From contig DATAYA010000385.1 in NCBI GenBank assembly GCA_036272815.1, positions 1-5,836 of the forward strand: a stretch of DNA of 5,836 nt. The letters are read 5' to 3'. The position numbers and the translations under genes are program-made. This DNA is from DATAYA01 sp036272815 (GTDB lineage Bacteria; Pseudomonadota; Alphaproteobacteria; Acetobacterales; Acetobacteraceae). Positions 5,200 through 5,836 of this stretch are shown in pieces. Under the pieces are notes generated by a model. It saw only the letters and a list, made by a program, of their open reading frames with translations, was not told the DNA's origin and did no database searches. Positions within the stretch are counted from its first letter, which is position 1. The number at the start of each line of letters is the position of its first letter.

Positions 5200-5836
5200 G
5201 CAGCGCCCGGACATGGGCGGCGGCGCTGGCGGCCAGTGCGGGGAGATCGTAGCCGCCCTCCAGGACCGAGACCATCCGGCCGCCGCCGCATCGCTCGGCG
5301 ACCGCCAGCAGCCGCTCGGTGATCCAGGCGAAGTCGGCGGTATCGATCATCAGCTCGCCCAGCGGATCGGCCCGGTGCGCGTCGAACCCGGCGGAGACGA
5401 TCAGCAGCTCCGGCCGATGGTCCTCCAGCGCCGGCAGGATGCGGCGTTCCCAGGCCTTCCGGAAGGCGTGGCTGCCGGCACCCGGCGGCAGCGGCGCGTT
5501 GACGATGTTGCCGGCGATCCCGGTCTCGGCGGTGGCCCCGGTGCCGGGGTAGCAGGGGGACTGGTGGCTGGAGCCGTAGAACAGGTCGGGATCGTTCGCG
5601 AAGACGGCCTGCGTGCCGTTGCCGTGATGGACGTCGAAATCCAACACCGCGACGCGCCGCAGCCGCCAGCGCGCGCGGGCGTGCAGAGCCGCGATCGCGG
5701 CGTTGCCGAACAGGCAGAACCCCATCGGGCGGGCGGGCTCGGCATGGTGGCCGGGCGGCCTTGCGGCGACGAAGGCCGATTGCGCCCAGCCCTCCATCAC
5801 CGCGTCGACCGCGGCCACCGCGCCGCCCGCCGCGCG
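5189..5836 (-). CDS. Histone deacetylase / acetylpolyamine amidohydrolase family protein, 5' end off window
   Basis: 215 codons are visible, ending in TGA. The first visible residues (RAAGGAVAAVDAVM) already match the inside of the family, so the GTG at 5818 is not the start and roughly the first third lies beyond the right edge. These are zinc-dependent amidohydrolases that remove acetyl or similar acyl groups from lysines, polyamines or small molecules, usually in the cytosol. Numbering from the window edge, the active-site parts are RPPGHHAEP (26-34, the His30-His31 charge-relay pair), LDFDVHHGNGTQ (65-76, zinc ligands Asp68 and His70), SAGFDAHRADPLG (148-160, zinc ligand Asp152), and LEGGYD (192-197, catalytic-type Tyr196). 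All are intact, so it is probably active. The motifs look like bacterial class II HDAC-like enzymes; the substrate cannot be told from the sequence. It is transcribed in the same direction as xseB but 277 bases away, so whether it shares the transcript is open. Confidence 0.93.
   Translation of the reverse strand, partial: RAAGGAVAAVDAVMEGWAQSAFVAARPPGHHAEPARPMGFCLFGNAAIAALHARARWRLRRVAVLDFDVHHGNGTQAVFANDPDLFYGSSHQSPCYPGTGATAETGIAGNIVNAPLPPGAGSHAFRKAWERRILPALEDHRPELLIVSAGFDAHRADPLGELMIDTADFAWITERLLAVAERCGGGRMVSVLEGGYDLPALAASAAAHVRALLRI

Noticed and set aside
5189..5818. Deacetylase gene starting at the GTG at 5818
   Set aside because: Family-like sequence continues in frame to the window edge, and the N-terminal part of the fold would be missing, so the gene is cut by the window rather than starting here.

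Overview
This is a GC-rich window, roughly 70% GC by eye, and all of its genes lie on the minus strand. It reads as chromosomal DNA of an alphaproteobacterium. The order deacetylase, xseB, ispA, dxs is one I associate with that class. The hopanoid genes attached to its end point towards Rhodospirillales/Acetobacteraceae-like organisms. This placement is an inference from gene content, not a computed phylogeny.

Layout in the direction of transcription, from right to left. The window opens inside a histone-deacetylase/acetylpolyamine-amidohydrolase family gene (5836 to 5189, N-terminus off the edge). A 277-base gap follows (5188 to 4912). It has no convincing gene, but it holds a three-copy degenerate repeat, a 14-bp palindrome and a 10-bp inverted repeat. 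After the gap comes a tightly packed run: xseB (exonuclease VII small subunit), ispA (farnesyl diphosphate synthase), dxs (1-deoxy-D-xylulose-5-phosphate synthase), an MlaC/Ttg2D-family periplasmic protein of the hopanoid-associated HpnM type, and an HpnI-type glycosyltransferase that runs off the left edge. The junctions are a 2-base gap, a 4-base gap, a 4-base ATGA overlap and a 1-base TGATG overlap, so co-transcription and translational coupling are likely.

Functionally, Dxs commits pyruvate and glyceraldehyde-3-phosphate to the MEP isoprenoid pathway. IspA condenses the C5 products to farnesyl diphosphate, the precursor of squalene and hopanoids. HpnM and HpnI are accessory factors for hopanoid trafficking and headgroup glycosylation. 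The segment therefore couples supply of the isoprenoid precursor to late hopanoid processing. Further hpn genes probably lie beyond the left edge.

I see no mobile element, CRISPR array, tRNA or rRNA, and no clearly novel defence or other system. The most unusual unexplained structure is the repeat and palindrome cluster between the deacetylase gene and xseB. The many long plus-strand open frames are GC-driven antisense shadows.
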